From: Burkholderiales bacterium
Lineage (GTDB): Bacteria > Pseudomonadota > Gammaproteobacteria > Burkholderiales > Burkholderiaceae_C
NCBI GenBank assembly: GCA_016191525.1
Contig: JACPOK010000040.1
Span: 124,001 to 188,000 of the forward strand
Length of the DNA: 64,000 nucleotides
Direction of reading: 5' to 3'
The notes under the pieces are model-generated. The model saw only the letters and a list, made by a program, of their open reading frames with translations. It did not search any database and had not been told where the DNA came from. Every line of letters starts with the position of its first letter. The stretch's first letter is position 1. Of the stretch, positions 9,629-23,400 are shown one piece after another. Position numbers and translations under genes: made by a program.

Positions 9629-11389
9629 CAAAGCCGCGGTGTGTTGAGAAAACCAGATAGTGAGCGATTCCTGATGGCCGCGTCAGCACTGGCGGCGGGC
9701 CGCGCCATGACCGCTCTCTTTTGGGCCACTGCGGCGATATCGGCCACAGCCCAAATCCGGCCGGACGCCGGCACCCTGCAAGAACCGCAGCGGCAGATTC
9801 CCGCGTTGCCTCTTCCGGGCGCGCCCCGCATTGCCGTGCCTGATGTGGCGCCCGCTGCCAGCGCCGCAGGCCAGGTGCGCCTGACACCCGCCGGATTCAG
9901 CATCCAAGGCAACACGGTCTTCCCGGCAGAGACCCTGCTGGCGCTGCTCGAGCCGCGGCTCAACCGGCCGACGGACCTTCCCGGGCTCGCTGAGGCGGCG
10001 CGGGAAATCAAGAGCTACTACCAGGACCGCGGCTATCTCCTGACCGACGTCTACATTCCGCCGCAGCAATTCCAGGCGCAGGGCGGAACGGTGACGCTGA
10101 CCGTCGTCGAGGCGCGGGTTGGCCGGGTGTCCGTGCAAACCGAGGGCAGCGGCGTTTCCCAGCGCTTTGCCGAGCGCCTTGCGGCCAGCCACCTGCAACC
10201 CGGCGATGCCGTGAGCGAATACGCCCTGGACAAGCCAGTGCTGCTGCTGCGTGACCAGACGGGCTTCGACGCGTCCGCCCTGGTTGAACCAGGCTCGAAG
10301 ACAGGCGAAGTCAATGTAATCCTGCTGGTCAAACCGGCGGGCCGTCCGGTAGAAGCCTCCGTCGGGCTGGACAATCATGGCGCGCGCGCGGCCGGCCAGT
10401 TCAGGGCTTTCGCCGCCCTGGACGCAGCCAACCCTTCGGGCATCGGCGACGCACTCAGCGCGCGCGTGCAGATTGCCGACGAAACCCAGACCCGCTTCTA
10501 CAAACTGACTTATTCGCTGCCGGCGGCCACCACGGGCGGCCGCGTCAACCTCGCCGCGATCCGGACTGAATACGCACTAGGCGGCGCGTTTGCCGCGCTG
10601 GGCGCCACCGGGCGTGCCGACATCCTGAGCGCTTCGGTGCTGCATCCCCTGCTGCGCTCGCGCGATCGCAACCTGTTTGGCTCGATTTCGCTGGACCACA
10701 AGCAGCTGCGCGATGAACTGGCCGTCCAGGCCGGCCCGGCACAGCGCAAGGTCGAATCGGTGCGCGCGGGCGTGCTGGGCAATTTTGTCGACGACGTGGC
10801 GGGCGGAGGCGCTTTCACCAGCTACGCCGCGAGCGTCACGCGCGGCAGGCTGCGCCTTGACGACATCACCCTGGCCGGCGACCAGGCCGTCGGAGGGGCC
10901 AACACCTCTGGATCGTTCACCAAGGCCAACCTGGAACTGCAGCGTGTGCAGTTTCTGTCGGGCGGCTGGAGCGTTCACGCGTCGCTGCAGGCACAACTCG
11001 CTTCCCGCAACCTGACGTCCGCAGAGAAAATCTCGCTTGGCGGCCCTTCTGGTGTGCGTGGCTACGCCACCGGCGAGAGCCCCGGCGACAGCGGCGCCCA
11101 GGGCAGCCTGGAGTTGCGCCGCCAGTTGCCCGCCCCGATCACACTCGCCGGTGAACCCGTCAGCCTGCAGGCTTTTTATGACTTCGGCACAGTCCGGCTG
11201 AACCAGGACGGCGCAACCGGCTCCAACCGGGTGAGCCTGGATTCCGCGGGCCTGGGTGTCGCCGCCGGCCGGCCGGGAAATTTTGTGCTCAATGCTTCGC
11301 TGTCCTGGCGCATAGGCGGCCCCTTGCCAACCACGGCCGACCCCGATCGTTCGCCACGGCTGTGGCTTTCCACCCAAAAATGGTTCTGA
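9623..11389 (+). CDS. TpsB outer-membrane pore of a two-partner secretion system (ShlB/FhaC family)
   Basis: A 588-residue Omp85-superfamily pore that secretes the adjacent TpsA protein across the outer membrane. After a signal peptide (ALFWATAAISATAQ) comes a proline-rich linker, then POTRA-type domains (GFSIQGNTVFPAETLLALL at about residue 92, followed by LTDVYIPPQQFQAQGGTVTLTVVEA). The remainder is beta-rich and ends in STQKWF, a terminal phenylalanine typical of barrel proteins. The VRGYATGE segment near the end matches the conserved loop-6 VRGY motif. The start is uncertain: an ATG at 9674 also gives a signal peptide. It is 16 bases from tpsA, so the two form an operon. Confidence 0.9.
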   Translation: MLQSRGVLRKPDSERFLMAASALAAGRAMTALFWATAAISATAQIRPDAGTLQEPQRQIPALPLPGAPRIAVPDVAPAASAAGQVRLTPAGFSIQGNTVFPAETLLALLEPRLNRPTDLPGLAEAAREIKSYYQDRGYLLTDVYIPPQQFQAQGGTVTLTVVEARVGRVSVQTEGSGVSQRFAERLAASHLQPGDAVSEYALDKPVLLLRDQTGFDASALVEPGSKTGEVNVILLVKPAGRPVEASVGLDNHGARAAGQFRAFAALDAANPSGIGDALSARVQIADETQTRFYKLTYSLPAATTGGRVNLAAIRTEYALGGAFAALGATGRADILSASVLHPLLRSRDRNLFGSISLDHKQLRDELAVQAGPAQRKVESVRAGVLGNFVDDVAGGGAFTSYAASVTRGRLRLDDITLAGDQAVGGANTSGSFTKANLELQRVQFLSGGWSVHASLQAQLASRNLTSAEKISLGGPSGVRGYATGESPGDSGAQGSLELRRQLPAPITLAGEPVSLQAFYDFGTVRLNQDGATGSNRVSLDSAGLGVAAGRPGNFVLNASLSWRIGGPLPTTADPDRSPRLWLSTQKWF

Positions 11390-11405
11390 CGAGCCAAAAC
11401 CCGCC

Positions 11406-14400
11406 ATGACCCATCCGGCCCCCGCCCATTCCAGCGATACAGCAGTGATGCTGCCGCGCCGCCGGGTGCGGCGTCCGGGCCCGCGAACGCTGGTTCTCCA
11501 GCTTTCCCGCAAGTTCAAGATCACCTACCGCTTTTATGAGCGGCGCGCGGTCTCGCGCCTCCTGGGGCTGCTGCTGGCGCCGTTCTCCTGCTTCGTGCAC
11601 GCGCTTCCGCAGGGCGGTGCCGTCACCGCGGGCCAGGCGGCCATCAACCAGCCAGCGGCGAACGCGCTTCTCATCAACCAGACCACGCCCCGGGCCGTGC
11701 TCGACTGGCGCAGCTTTGGAATCGCGTCCGGCGAGTCGGTGCGATTTGTGCAACCCGGCGCCTCGTCGGTGGTGCTCAATCGCGTCGTAGGGTCCGACCC
11801 CTCTTCCATTTATGGCTCGCTCAGCGCCAACGGCCAGGTCTTCCTGGTCAATCCGGCCGGGGTCCTGTTCGCCCCCGGCGCGCAAGTTGACGTCGGCGGG
11901 CTGGTGGCATCCAGCCTGGGCCTGTCCAATGCCGACTTCATGTCCGGCCGTTACCAGTTCTCGGGCAGCGGCGGAAGCGTCGTCAACCACGGCAGCATCA
12001 CCGCGGCGCGCGGGGGTTACGTACTCCTGGCGGCGCAGACCGTGGCCAATACCGGCTCGATCTCGGCCGAAGCCGGCTCCGTCGGCCTGGCCGCGGGGTC
12101 GCGCGTCACGCTGGATACTTCCGGCGCGGGGCTGGTCAGGTTCTCGGTGGACGCGGCAGCCGCCCATGCGCTCGCGGCCAACAGCGGCAGCATCGTGGCC
12201 GATGGGGGGCAGGTGGCCGTGCTGGCGAGCGCCATCGGGCCCGCGCTGGCCACCGTGGTCAACCAATCCGGCGTGATCCGTGCCGACTCGGTACTGGAAC
12301 GCGACGGAATGATTGTGCTGAGCGCCGGGGCGCAGGGCGTGGCCAGCGTGACCGGTTCACTGCTCGCGCGTGGCGAGAGCGCCGGGCTCAAGGGCGGCAC
12401 GGTTCATGTGCTCGGCGACAAGGTGCTGCTTGCCGGCACCGCGCTCGTCGATGTTTCCGGGCAAGCGGGCGGCGGAACGGCGTTGGTAGGCGGCGACTAC
12501 CAGGGCAAGGGCGTCGTCCAGAACGCCACCCAGACCCATGTGGGCGCGCAGTCCCGCATCCTGGCCGACGCGACGGGCAGCGGCAACGGTGGCAAGGTGG
12601 TGGTCTGGGCCGACGGCGACACACGGTATTTCGGCGCCATCAGCGCCCGTGGTGGCCCGCAGGGCGGCGACGGCGGCAAAGTGGAGGTGTCGGGCAAGAA
12701 TCAGCTCGACTTCCACGGCAAGGTCGACGTGACTGCACCCAAGGGCACGGGAGGCACGGTACTGCTCGATCCGCAGGACATCGTCATCGACAACACGGCG
12801 CAGGCTGCGCCCACCAACAACGCCAACAATACGCCCGATGTGGCATTCGCCACGCCGCCCGCGGCCGGCACCTACACAGTGGAAGTGGCCGACGTCACCG
12901 GCTTCAGCGAGCTGTACCTGCAAGCCAACAACAACATCACGCTGAACGCGCCTCTGACCATGGGCGCAGGCAACAGCGTGAAGTTCGAGGCCAACAACAA
13001 CATCGCGATCAACAGCGCGCTGACGGTTTCCGGTGCCGGGACCATCACGCTCAACGCCGATGCCGACAACAGCGGCGCGGGCGGCGTCACGCTGGCGGCG
13101 AACGTCACCTCGGCCGGCGGCGCCATCTCCATCAGCGGAGCGTCGTACACGCAAAACACGAACATCGACGTCAGCGCGGGCGCGGGCGCGATCACCGTTG
13201 CGGCGAATGCCGTCGCCATCGCGGCCAACGCGGGCAACAACGCGCTCACCACCAGCGGCACACTTACGCTCAAGCCCAAGACGGGGTCGCAGGCGATGTC
13301 GCTGGCGGGCGCCGCGGCCTTCGACCTTTCGGCCGCGGAAATCACGGCCGTCCTCACCGGCGCCACCGGCCCCATTGTGATCGGCGACGCCACGAGCTCT
13401 GGCATCATGACCATCGGCGGCGCCGCCGCGTTCACGGGCAGGAACCTCACGCTCAATGCGGGCTCGATCACCGACACAGGCATACAGACCGTCACCGCCA
13501 CCACCGTCGCGCTTAACGCCAATGGCCAGATCGGCACCGACGGCACGAATGGCATCGACATCTCGGCCACCAACTTGCGCGTCAACTCCAGCGGAAACGC
13601 CAGCGCGTTTGTGCGCGCGACCGGGGCCGTGGCGCTGGCGTCGGGCACGTCCAGCGTGGGTAGCGGCACTCTCGACCTGGTAGCCACGGGCAACGTGACG
13701 CAAAGCGCCGCCGTCACGGCGGGCACGCTGAAGGTGAAGACGCTGTCGGCCGGGACGGCCAACATCACGCTGACCACTGCGACCAACGACGCCGGCATCG
13801 TGAACCTGCAGGCGCGCAACGCCGGCGACACCGCCAATGCCGCCGGAGCGATCCAGTACACCGGCGCGAACGGTTTTGACGTCGCCGCGGCCAACAGTAC
13901 CGGCAACGCCACCTTCATCGCCGGCGGCGCGATCACCCAGAGCGGCCCGATCGCGGCGGCCACGCTGGCGGCGACCACGGCCAATGCCGCCGGCTCCGCC
14001 ATCACGCTGGCCAATACCGGCAACAACGCCACCACCATCAACCTGCAGGTGCGCGACGGTACGCCGGCGGCGGTTGGAGCCAACAACGTCAGCTCGGCCG
14101 CGGTCAGCTACACCGACTCGAACGCCGTGGCCGTGTCCGGCATCAACACGGGCGCCGGCGTGGGCGGGGACGTAACGCTGCTGGCAGGTGGCGCAATCAC
14201 GCAAACCGGTCAGATCAAGGCCAACACGCTGGCGGTCACCACCGCCAACGCGGCTGGCTCGGCGATCACGCTCAACGGCGTTGCAACCAACGATGCCGCC
14301 ACGGTCAACCTGCGGGTTCGCGATGGCACCGTTGCCGCGGTGGGCGCCAATAATGCCGCAGCCGCGATCAACTACCGGGACGCCAACGGCTTCGATGTTT

Positions 14401-17400
14401 CGGGCATCAACACCGGAGCCGGCGCGGCCAACACTGTGACGCTGCAGTCAGGCAATGCCTCGATCACGCAAACCGGCCCGGTCAATGCATCTCAGCTGAC
14501 CGCGACGCTGGGCGCCGGCGGCCAGCTCAACTTCGGAACACAGACCAACAGTGTCGCACAGCTCAATGCGACCACGGCGCCGGGCGGGCTGTCGCTGACC
14601 AACGGCAATAGCAGCATCATCGTCGCGGGCGCGGTCTCCACCACGGCCAGTCCCGTCATCATCGACGTCGGCACCGGCACCTACACGCAGAACACGAACA
14701 TCGACGTGGCCAGCACCAGCGGGGCCATCACCATCGTCGCCGACGCGGTCTCGATCGCCGCCAATACGGGCAACAACGCGCTCAACGCCACCGGCACCAT
14801 CACGCTCAAACCAAAAACCGCGTCGCAGTCGCTGTCGCTTGGCGGCGCCGCCGCGTTCAACATCAACACAACAACGGCAACTGCAATCTCCGGTGCGACC
14901 GGACCCATCGTGATCGGCGACTCGGCGGGAACGGGCGCGATGACCGTAGGTTCGGCGATCAGTTTCGGCGCGGCGAACGTGACGCTGAAGGCAGCATCGA
15001 TCTCCGACGTCGGCGTGAATGCCATCACGGCCGGAACCCTCAACCTGAACGCCACCAACGGGGCCATCGGCACCGACGCCAGCAACGGCATCGACGCCAC
15101 GGTCACCAATCTCAGTATCACCGCGGCAGGCAATAACAATGCCTTCGTGCGCACCGGCGCGGTCAACCTGGGTGCGACCGCGTCGAACGTCGGCACGGGC
15201 ACGATCGACCTCCTGGCCACAGGAACCGTCGCGCAAACGGCCGCCATCACCGCCGGCACGCTGAAGGTCAAGACCCTGTCGGGCGGCGCGGCGAACATCA
15301 CGCTCACCAACACCGGCAACGATGCCACTACGGTGGACCTGCGCGCACGCAACGCCGGCGACACGGCGAACGCATCCGGCGTGATCTCGTACACCGACGC
15401 CAGCGCAGTGGATATTGCCGGCGCCGCCAGCACCGGCAACGTCACGCTGCTGGCTGGCGGCGCGATCACCCAGACGGGTGCCATTGCGGCGGCGACGCTT
15501 TCGGCAACCACCGCCAGCGCGGGCGGCTCCACGATCGCGCTCACCCAGGCGGGCAACGACGCGACGACCGTCAACCTTCAGGCGCGCACCGGTACCGTCG
15601 CGGCGATCGGCGCGGCCAATGCGCCGGCGGCCGCCAGCTACACGGACACCAACGGTTTCGCGGTGTCGGGGATCAACTCCGGCACCGGTGCCGGCGGCAA
15701 CGTGACGCTGCTCGCCGGTGGCGCCGTCACGCAGGCCGGCGCGATCAAGGCCGCAACGCTGTCGGTCACCACGGCCAACGCCGCGGGCGCGAATATCACC
15801 CTCGCCAACAGCGGAAACGACGCCGCCACAGTCAACCTGCAGGGACTTAATGGCACAGTGGCAGCGGTTGGCGCGAGCAACGTCGCGGCCACCACGGTCG
15901 CCTACACCGGCACGGCCGGCTTCGATTTTTCGGGCATCAATTCGGGCGCGGGCGTCGGCGGCAACGTCACCGTCATCGGCGGCGGGGCCATCACCCAGTC
16001 CGGCGCGATCAAGGCGGGCACCCTCACCGTCACCACCGCCAACGCGGCAGGGTCGAATATCACGCTCACGAACGCCGGCAACGACGTGTCCACCGTCAAT
16101 CTGCAGGCCCGCACCGGGACCGCGGCGGCTCCGGGCGCGGCCAATGCAGCGGGCGGCTCGATAAGTTTTACCCATATCGGCCCGCTCGCCACCTCGGGCA
16201 TCAACTCGGGCACCGGCGCGGGCGGCAACGTGACATTGCTGGCCGGTGGCGCAATTACGCAGTCGGGCGCGGTCAAGGCTGCGACGCTGGCGGCGACGAC
16301 CGCCAGCGTGGCCGGGTCGGCCATCACGCTGACGACGGCCGGCAACGACGCGGCTACGGTCAACTTCCAGGTGCGCGACGGCAGTGCGGCCGCAGTGGGC
16401 GCCAACAACGCCAACGCCGCGATCCAGTACACCGACGCCACCGGCTACGCGGTCTCCGGCATCAACAATGGCGCAGGGACGGCTGGCGCCCTGACGCTCA
16501 ACGCCGGTGCGGCGGTGTCCCAGACCGGCGCCGTCAACGCATCCACCCTGAATGCCAACGTGACTGCGGGCGCGTTGAACCTTGGCACGCAAAGCAACAA
16601 CATCAGCCAGCTGAACACCATCACCGCTGCAGGTGGCTTTTCGCTCACCAACGGCAACAACGGCGTCATGGTTGCCGGCAACCTGACCACGACCAACATG
16701 GCCGTCCTGATCGACGCCGGCACCGGCACGTACACGCAGAACAACGACATCGACATCAGCGCCGGGAGCGGCGGCATCACAGTCATTGCGGATACGCTCG
16801 CCATCGGCACCAACGCTGGCAACAACGCGCTGACCACCAGCGGCGCGATCACGCTCAAGCCCAAGACAGCCGCACAGGCGATGTCGCTGGCGGGTGTGGC
16901 GGCGTTCGACGTTTCCGCGGCCGAAATCACAGCCATCCTGACGGGCGCCACGGGCAGTATCGTTGTCGGCGACCCGACAAGCACCGCTGCGATGACGATC
17001 GGCGGCGCCGCCAGCTTCGCGGGCAAAACCGTGACGCTCAATGCGGGATCGATCGCCGACGCGGGCGTGAATACAATCACCGCCACCAGCCTCACTCTCG
17101 CTTCGGCGGCGGGGATCGGTACCAGCAGCGCCGACGGCATCGACGTGGCGGCCACCAACTTGCGGGTAACGACGGGTGGCAATGGCAATGCATACCTGCG
17201 CAGCGGCGCCATCAATCTTGGCGCAGGCGCGTCGAGCGTGGGGACGGGGATCCTGGACCTGCTGGCCACGGGCGCTGTGACACAAAGCGGCGCGGTGACG
17301 GCGGGCACCGTCAAGGTCAAGACCCTGTCCGCCGGCACCGCCGGAATCACGCTCGCCAACACTGCCAATAGCGCGACCACGGTGGACCTGCAGGCACGCA

Positions 17401-20400
17401 ACGCGGGCGACACAGCCAATGCCCCGGGCGCGATCAGCTTCACCGGCACCGGCGCGCTGGACGTCGCCACAGCCCTCAGTACCGGCAACGTCACGCTTCT
17501 GGCGGGTGGCGCGATCACCCAGACCGGTGCGGTCACGGCGGCCACGCTCACCGCCACTACGGCCAACGCGGCGGGCGTGCCCATCACGCTTACCAACACA
17601 GCCAATGATGCGACCACTGTCAACCTGCAGGCGCGCACCGGCACCGTGGCGGCACTCGGCGCGGCCAACTCGGGCGCGGCGGTAAGCTACACCGACGCCA
17701 ATGCCGTTGCAGTGTCCGGCATCAACAGCGGCACCGGCAACGGCGGCGACGTGACGCTCCTCGCCGGCGGCGCGCTGACCCAGTCCGGCGCGATCAAGGC
17801 GAACATCCTGACCTCCACGACGGCGAACGCCGCTGGCGCCGCCATGACATTGACCCAGGGCGGCAACGATGCCGCCAGTGTCAGCCTGCAAGTGCGCGAC
17901 GGCAACGTGGCCGCGGTCGGTTCCAACAACACGAATGTCGCGATCCAGTACACAGACACCAGCGCTGTCGATTTCACCGGCATCAACAGCGGTGCCGGCG
18001 CGGCAGGCGCCGTCACCCTGATAGCGGGCGGCGCCATGACCCAGAGTGGCGCGATCAAGGCCTCCACGCTGACCGCGACCACGGCCAATGCCGTAGCCGC
18101 CGACATGACGCTGGCCCACACCGGCAACAGCGCGACCACGGTCAATCTCAACGCGCGCGCCGGCACCGCCGCGGCAGTGGGCGCGGCCAACCAGGCCGCA
18201 TCGTCCATCACGTATACCGGCCTGGGAGCCATCGCCACCTCCGGTATCAACACCGGCACAGGCGCGGGCGGCAACGTGACGTTGCTGGCCGGCGGCGCTG
18301 TCACGCAGACGGCCGCCGTGAAGGCGAATACGCTCGCCGTGACCACGGCGAGCGCGGGCGGCTCGGCGATCACGCTCACCAATTCCGGCAATGACGCGGC
18401 GGCGGCGAACCTGCAAGTGCGCGACGGCAGCGTGGCCGTAGTCGGCGCGAATAACGCCAATGTCGCCATCCAGTACACCGACACCAGCGGCGTCGCGGTG
18501 AATGGCATCAACAGCGGCGCCGGCGCGGGCGGCAACGTGACGATCATCGCCGGCGGCGCGATCACGCAAACCGGCGCGCTGAAGGCCAATACATTGACGG
18601 TAACCACCGCCAATGCGGCCGGCGCCAACATGACGCTGGACAACGGCAGCAACGCCGCCGTGACGGTCAATCTCAACGCACGCACGGGAACCGCGGCCGC
18701 AGTGGGCGCAGCCAATCAGGCAGCTTCAGCGATCACCTACGTAGACTCGGGCGCACTGGCCACCAGCGGCATCAACACCGGCACCGGCGCCGGCGGCAAC
18801 GTCACGCTGGTTGCCGGCGGCGCGGTGACGCAATCGGCCGCAGTGAAGGCCAATACGCTTTCAGTGACAACCGCCAACAGTGCGGGCGCGGCAATCACGC
18901 TCATCAATGCGGGCAACGACGCGACCAACCTTGCGCTGGAAGCTCGCGACGGTACAAGCGCCGCCGTCGGCGCCAACAACACCACCGCCGCGCTCCAGTA
19001 CCGCGATACGAGCGGCTTTAACATCAATGGGGTCAATACTGGCACGGGCGGCGCGGGGGCGTTGACGCTTACTGCCGGTGCCGCCGTGACGCAGAGCGGC
19101 GCGGTAACCGCATCGAGCCTGACGGCGACGCTGACCGCCGGCGCGCTGAACCTCGGCACGCAAGCCAACAACGTCGCCCAGATCAACAGCACCACGGCAC
19201 CCGGCGGCTTCTCGTTGTCCAACGGCAACAACAGCGTGATCGTGGCAGGCAACCTGGGCACCACCAACAGCGCGGTGTCGATCGACACCGGCACCGGCAC
19301 GTACACCCAGAACACCAATATCGACATCAGCGCCGGCAGCGGCGCGATCACCGTCGTGGCCGATGCCATCGCGATCAACAGCAACGCCGGCAACAACGCG
19401 CTCACCACGAGCGGCACGCTGACATTGAAGCCGAAGACGGCGGCGCAGCCGATGTCGCTGGCAGGGACCGCGGCGTTCGACCTTTCGGCGGCCGAGATCA
19501 CGGCGATCACCACCGGCGCTACCGGCCTGATCGTCGTCGGTGACGCCGCATCGGCGGCGGCGCTCACGATCGGCGGCGCCGCCAATTTCACCGGCAAGAC
19601 ACTCACGCTGAACGCCGGCTCGATCACCGACACCGGCGTAAAGACAATCACGGCCGGCACGCTCACGCTCAATGCCGCCGGCCAGATCGGCACCGGCAGC
19701 AGCGACGGCATAGACGTCGCGGCAACCAATCTGGTGGTTACCACGACCGGTAACGCGGACGCCTTCCTTCGTACCGGCGCAGTCAACCTGGGCGGCGGAG
19801 CGTCGAGCGTCGGCAGCGGCACGCTGAACCTGACAGCCAGCGGTGCGGTCACGCAAAGCGGCGCGATCACAGCGGGCACGCTCGCGGTGAAGACGCTCTC
19901 GGCGGGCGCGGCGGGCATCACGCTGACCACGGCGACCAACAATGCCGTGACAGTCAATCTGCAGGCGCGCAATGCGGGCGACACGGCCAACGCGGCTGGC
20001 GCGATCCAGTACACCGACACCAACGGCTTCGACATTGCCGCCGTCAATACCACCGGCAACGCGACGCTGGTTGCCGGCGGCGCCGTGACGCAGTCGGGCT
20101 CCATCGCCGCGGCCGGGCTCGCGCTGTCGGGCGCTTCGTCCAGCTATTCGCTGCAAGATGCGGGCAACGCCGTCACCACGCTGGCCGCAAGCACCGGCGC
20201 GTTCAGCTACCGCCAGGCAGGCGTGCTCACCGTTGGCACGGTTGGCAGTGTTGTCGGCGTCACGGGGTCGGGCGCGGTGGCACTGGAAACGACAGGCGCC
20301 TCTTCGAACCTCACCATCAGCAACGCGGTGAGTTCCAGCGCCACCGGAGACGCAGTGGTGCTCAAGGCCGGCTCGTCCAACGCCGCCGGTACGGCCACCG

Positions 20401-23400
20401 GCGGCCAGATCATCAACAGCGTAGGCGCGGGGGGCATCGTTGCGTCCAGCGGGCGCTACCTGGCCTACAGCGGCGATCCCGGGTCGACCACCGAGGGCAC
20501 GTCGGGGTACGCCAAGCGCTACAACACCGCGGCGACCTTCGCGCCGGGCGGCAGTGGCAGCATGTTCCTCTACCGGATCGCCCCGGCGCTGACAGTCACG
20601 GCTAACAGCAAGACCCGTGTCTATGGTGATGCAAATCCCGCGCTCGACGGCACGGCAAGCGGCTTCATCGACGGGGACACCGCCTCCAGCGTCGGCGTGA
20701 CCTACACCACCGCGGCGGTCTTCAATACGCCGGTCGCTTCCAGCCCCGTGGCCATCACAGCCGGCGCGACCAACGCGGAAAACTATGGGTTGACGCTGAC
20801 CAATGCAACGCTGGCGATTACAGCGCGCCCGCTCACCGTCGGCGCCACGGGCCAGACGCGCGTTTACGACGGCACGACCGCGGCCACGGTCACGCTGACC
20901 GACAACCGCGTGGCCGGAGACACCCTCGCCATTGCCAATACCGGTGCGGCCTTTGCCGACAAGAACGTCGGCACCGCCAAGCCCGTCAACGTCACAGGCA
21001 TCGGCGTCACAGGCGCTTCCGCCGCGAACTACACCTTCAACACCAGCGCGTCCACGACAGCGGACATCACCCCCCGGGCGCTGACCGTTTCGGGCACGGG
21101 TGTTGACCGTGTCTATGACGGCACCACCAACGCCACGCTCACGCTCTCTGACAACCGCGTCGCCGGTGACGTGCTCACGGTGGGTGCCGTCGGTGCGAGT
21201 TTCGCGGACAAGAACGTCGGCACCGCCAAAACCATCAATATCACCGGGGTCAGTGTCACCGGCACCGACGCAGGGAACTACTCTTTCGGCACCACCGGCA
21301 CCAGCAGTGCCAACATCACCGCTCGCACACTCACTGTTGGCGCGTCAGCATCCAACCGTGTCTATGACGGTACCAATGGCGCCACCGTCACCCTCTCGGA
21401 CAACCGCATCGCGGGCGATGTGCTCACCGTCGCCCCGACTGGCGCCACCTTTTCTGACAAGAACGTCGGCACCGGCAAGGCGGTGACGGTGTCCGGCATC
21501 AGTGCGACGGGCACGGACGCCGGCAATTACTCGGTGGCGGCCTCGGCGTCCACCACCGCCAACATCACCGCCCGCACACTCACGGTGAGCGCGACGGCAT
21601 CCAACCGTGTCTATGACGGCACCAATGCCGCCACCGCCACCCTGTCGGATAACCGCGTCGCGGGCGATGTGCTTGCCGTCGCCCAGACTGGCGCCACCTT
21701 TTCGGACAAGAACGTCGGCAGCGGCAAGGCGGTGACGGTATCCGGCATCAGTGCCACGGGCACGGACGCGGCGAATTACTCGGTGGCGACCTCGGCGTCA
21801 ACCACCGCCAACATCACCGCACGCAGCCTGACGGTCGGCGCAACAGGACAGAGCAAGGTGTACGACGGCGCGACCGGCGCCACGGTTTCCTACACGGATA
21901 ACCGCGTCGCAGGCGACGTCCTTACCGTCACGGGCACGGGCAACTTCGCCAACAAGAACGTCGGCACGGGCAAGGCCATCAGCGTCACGGGCATCAGCCT
22001 GGGGGGAACGGACTCCGGCAACTACTCGGTCAACACCACGGCATCCACCGCGGCCGACATCACCGCGCGGGCCCTCAGCGTCACCGCCACCGGCCAGAAC
22101 CGGACGTATGACGGCACCACCGCGGCCACAGTGACCCTCGCGGACAACCGGGTTGCCGGCGACGTGCTGACCCTGGGCGCCAGCGCCAGTTTCGCCGACA
22201 AGAACGTCGCCACCGGCAAGGCGGTCAGCGTGACAGGCATCACGCTGGGCGGTACCGATGCGGGCAACTACACCTTCAACACCACCGCCAGCACGGCTGC
22301 CGACATCACGGCGCGCACCCTGGCGGTCTCCGCGACCGCGGCGAACCGGGTCTATGACGGTACCACCGCCGCCAGTGTCACGCTGGGCGACAACCGGGTG
22401 GCCGGTGACGCGCTCACCATCAGCAGCACCGGGGCCAGCTTCGCCGACAAGAACGCCGGAACCGGCAAGACGGTGACAGCGGGCGGCATCGCGGTGACTG
22501 GCACCGACGCCGGCAACTACACGTTCAATTCCAGCGCCGTGACGACGGCGAACATCACACCCCGCGCCATCACCATCGGCGCGACGGGCGTCAACCGGGT
22601 TTATGACGGCACGACGGGCGCGACGGTAAGCTTCACGGACAACCGGGTCACTGGAGACGTGCTCACGGTGAGCGGCGCGTCCGCTTTCGCCGACAAGAAT
22701 GTGGGCACCGCGAAACCCGTGACGGTCAGCGGCATCTCCCTGACCGGCCTGGATGCCGCCAACTACACGCCGAACGTCACCGCCAGCACCGCGGCGGACA
22801 TCACCGCCAGGGCCCTCACGATCACGGCAAGCGGCATCAACCGTGTGGCCGATGGAACCCAGAATGCCAGTGTTTCCCTGGGAGACAATCGGATTTCCGG
22901 AGACGCCCTGGCGTTGGGATACGCTTCCGCCAGCTTCAGCACCGCTGCAGCCGGTAGTGCGATCCCTATCACGGTCAGTGGGTTGAGTGTGAGTGGCACG
23001 GACGCAGGCAACTACACGCATAACGCCAGTGCGACCACGGCTGCCGACATCATTGCGGCGGGCGCGCCCATTCCGCCGCCACCACCGCCGCCGGCACCTC
23101 CCCCGCCGCCGCCGGCCCCCACGCCTGCGCCGCCCCCGCCTCCCCCGCCGGCCCCGCCAGCGCCCACCCCACCGGCGCCTGCTCCCGTGGGCGGCGGTGG
23201 AGCCACACCTGTAGTGGAGACGCCCGCGCCCGCGCCCGCAGCAGGCACAGTCATCGCCGTCGGCCCGGCAACCCCTGGCGGTTTGCCTCGGACCCCGCCG
23301 ACGTTGCTTCGCCTCACGCTGCGTGACCAGGACGCCGGCAGCAGCTTCTTCGAAAGCGGGCTGAACAGCCCCATCACCGTCGACGAACTGAAGGAGAGGC

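Noticed and set aside
14448-18569. Very long minus-strand open frame (1373 codons) and many similar frames antisense to tpsA
   Set aside because: They mirror the repeat structure and GC-rich third positions of tpsA, have no family resemblance and no ribosome sites. tpsA itself has a clear signal, domain order and partner gene.
12000-23000. CRISPR-like array because of regular spaced repeats
   Set aside because: The periodicity is of codons in one open frame (units of about 83-86 residues), the repeats are diverged, and there are no short identical repeats with unique spacers or cas genes.
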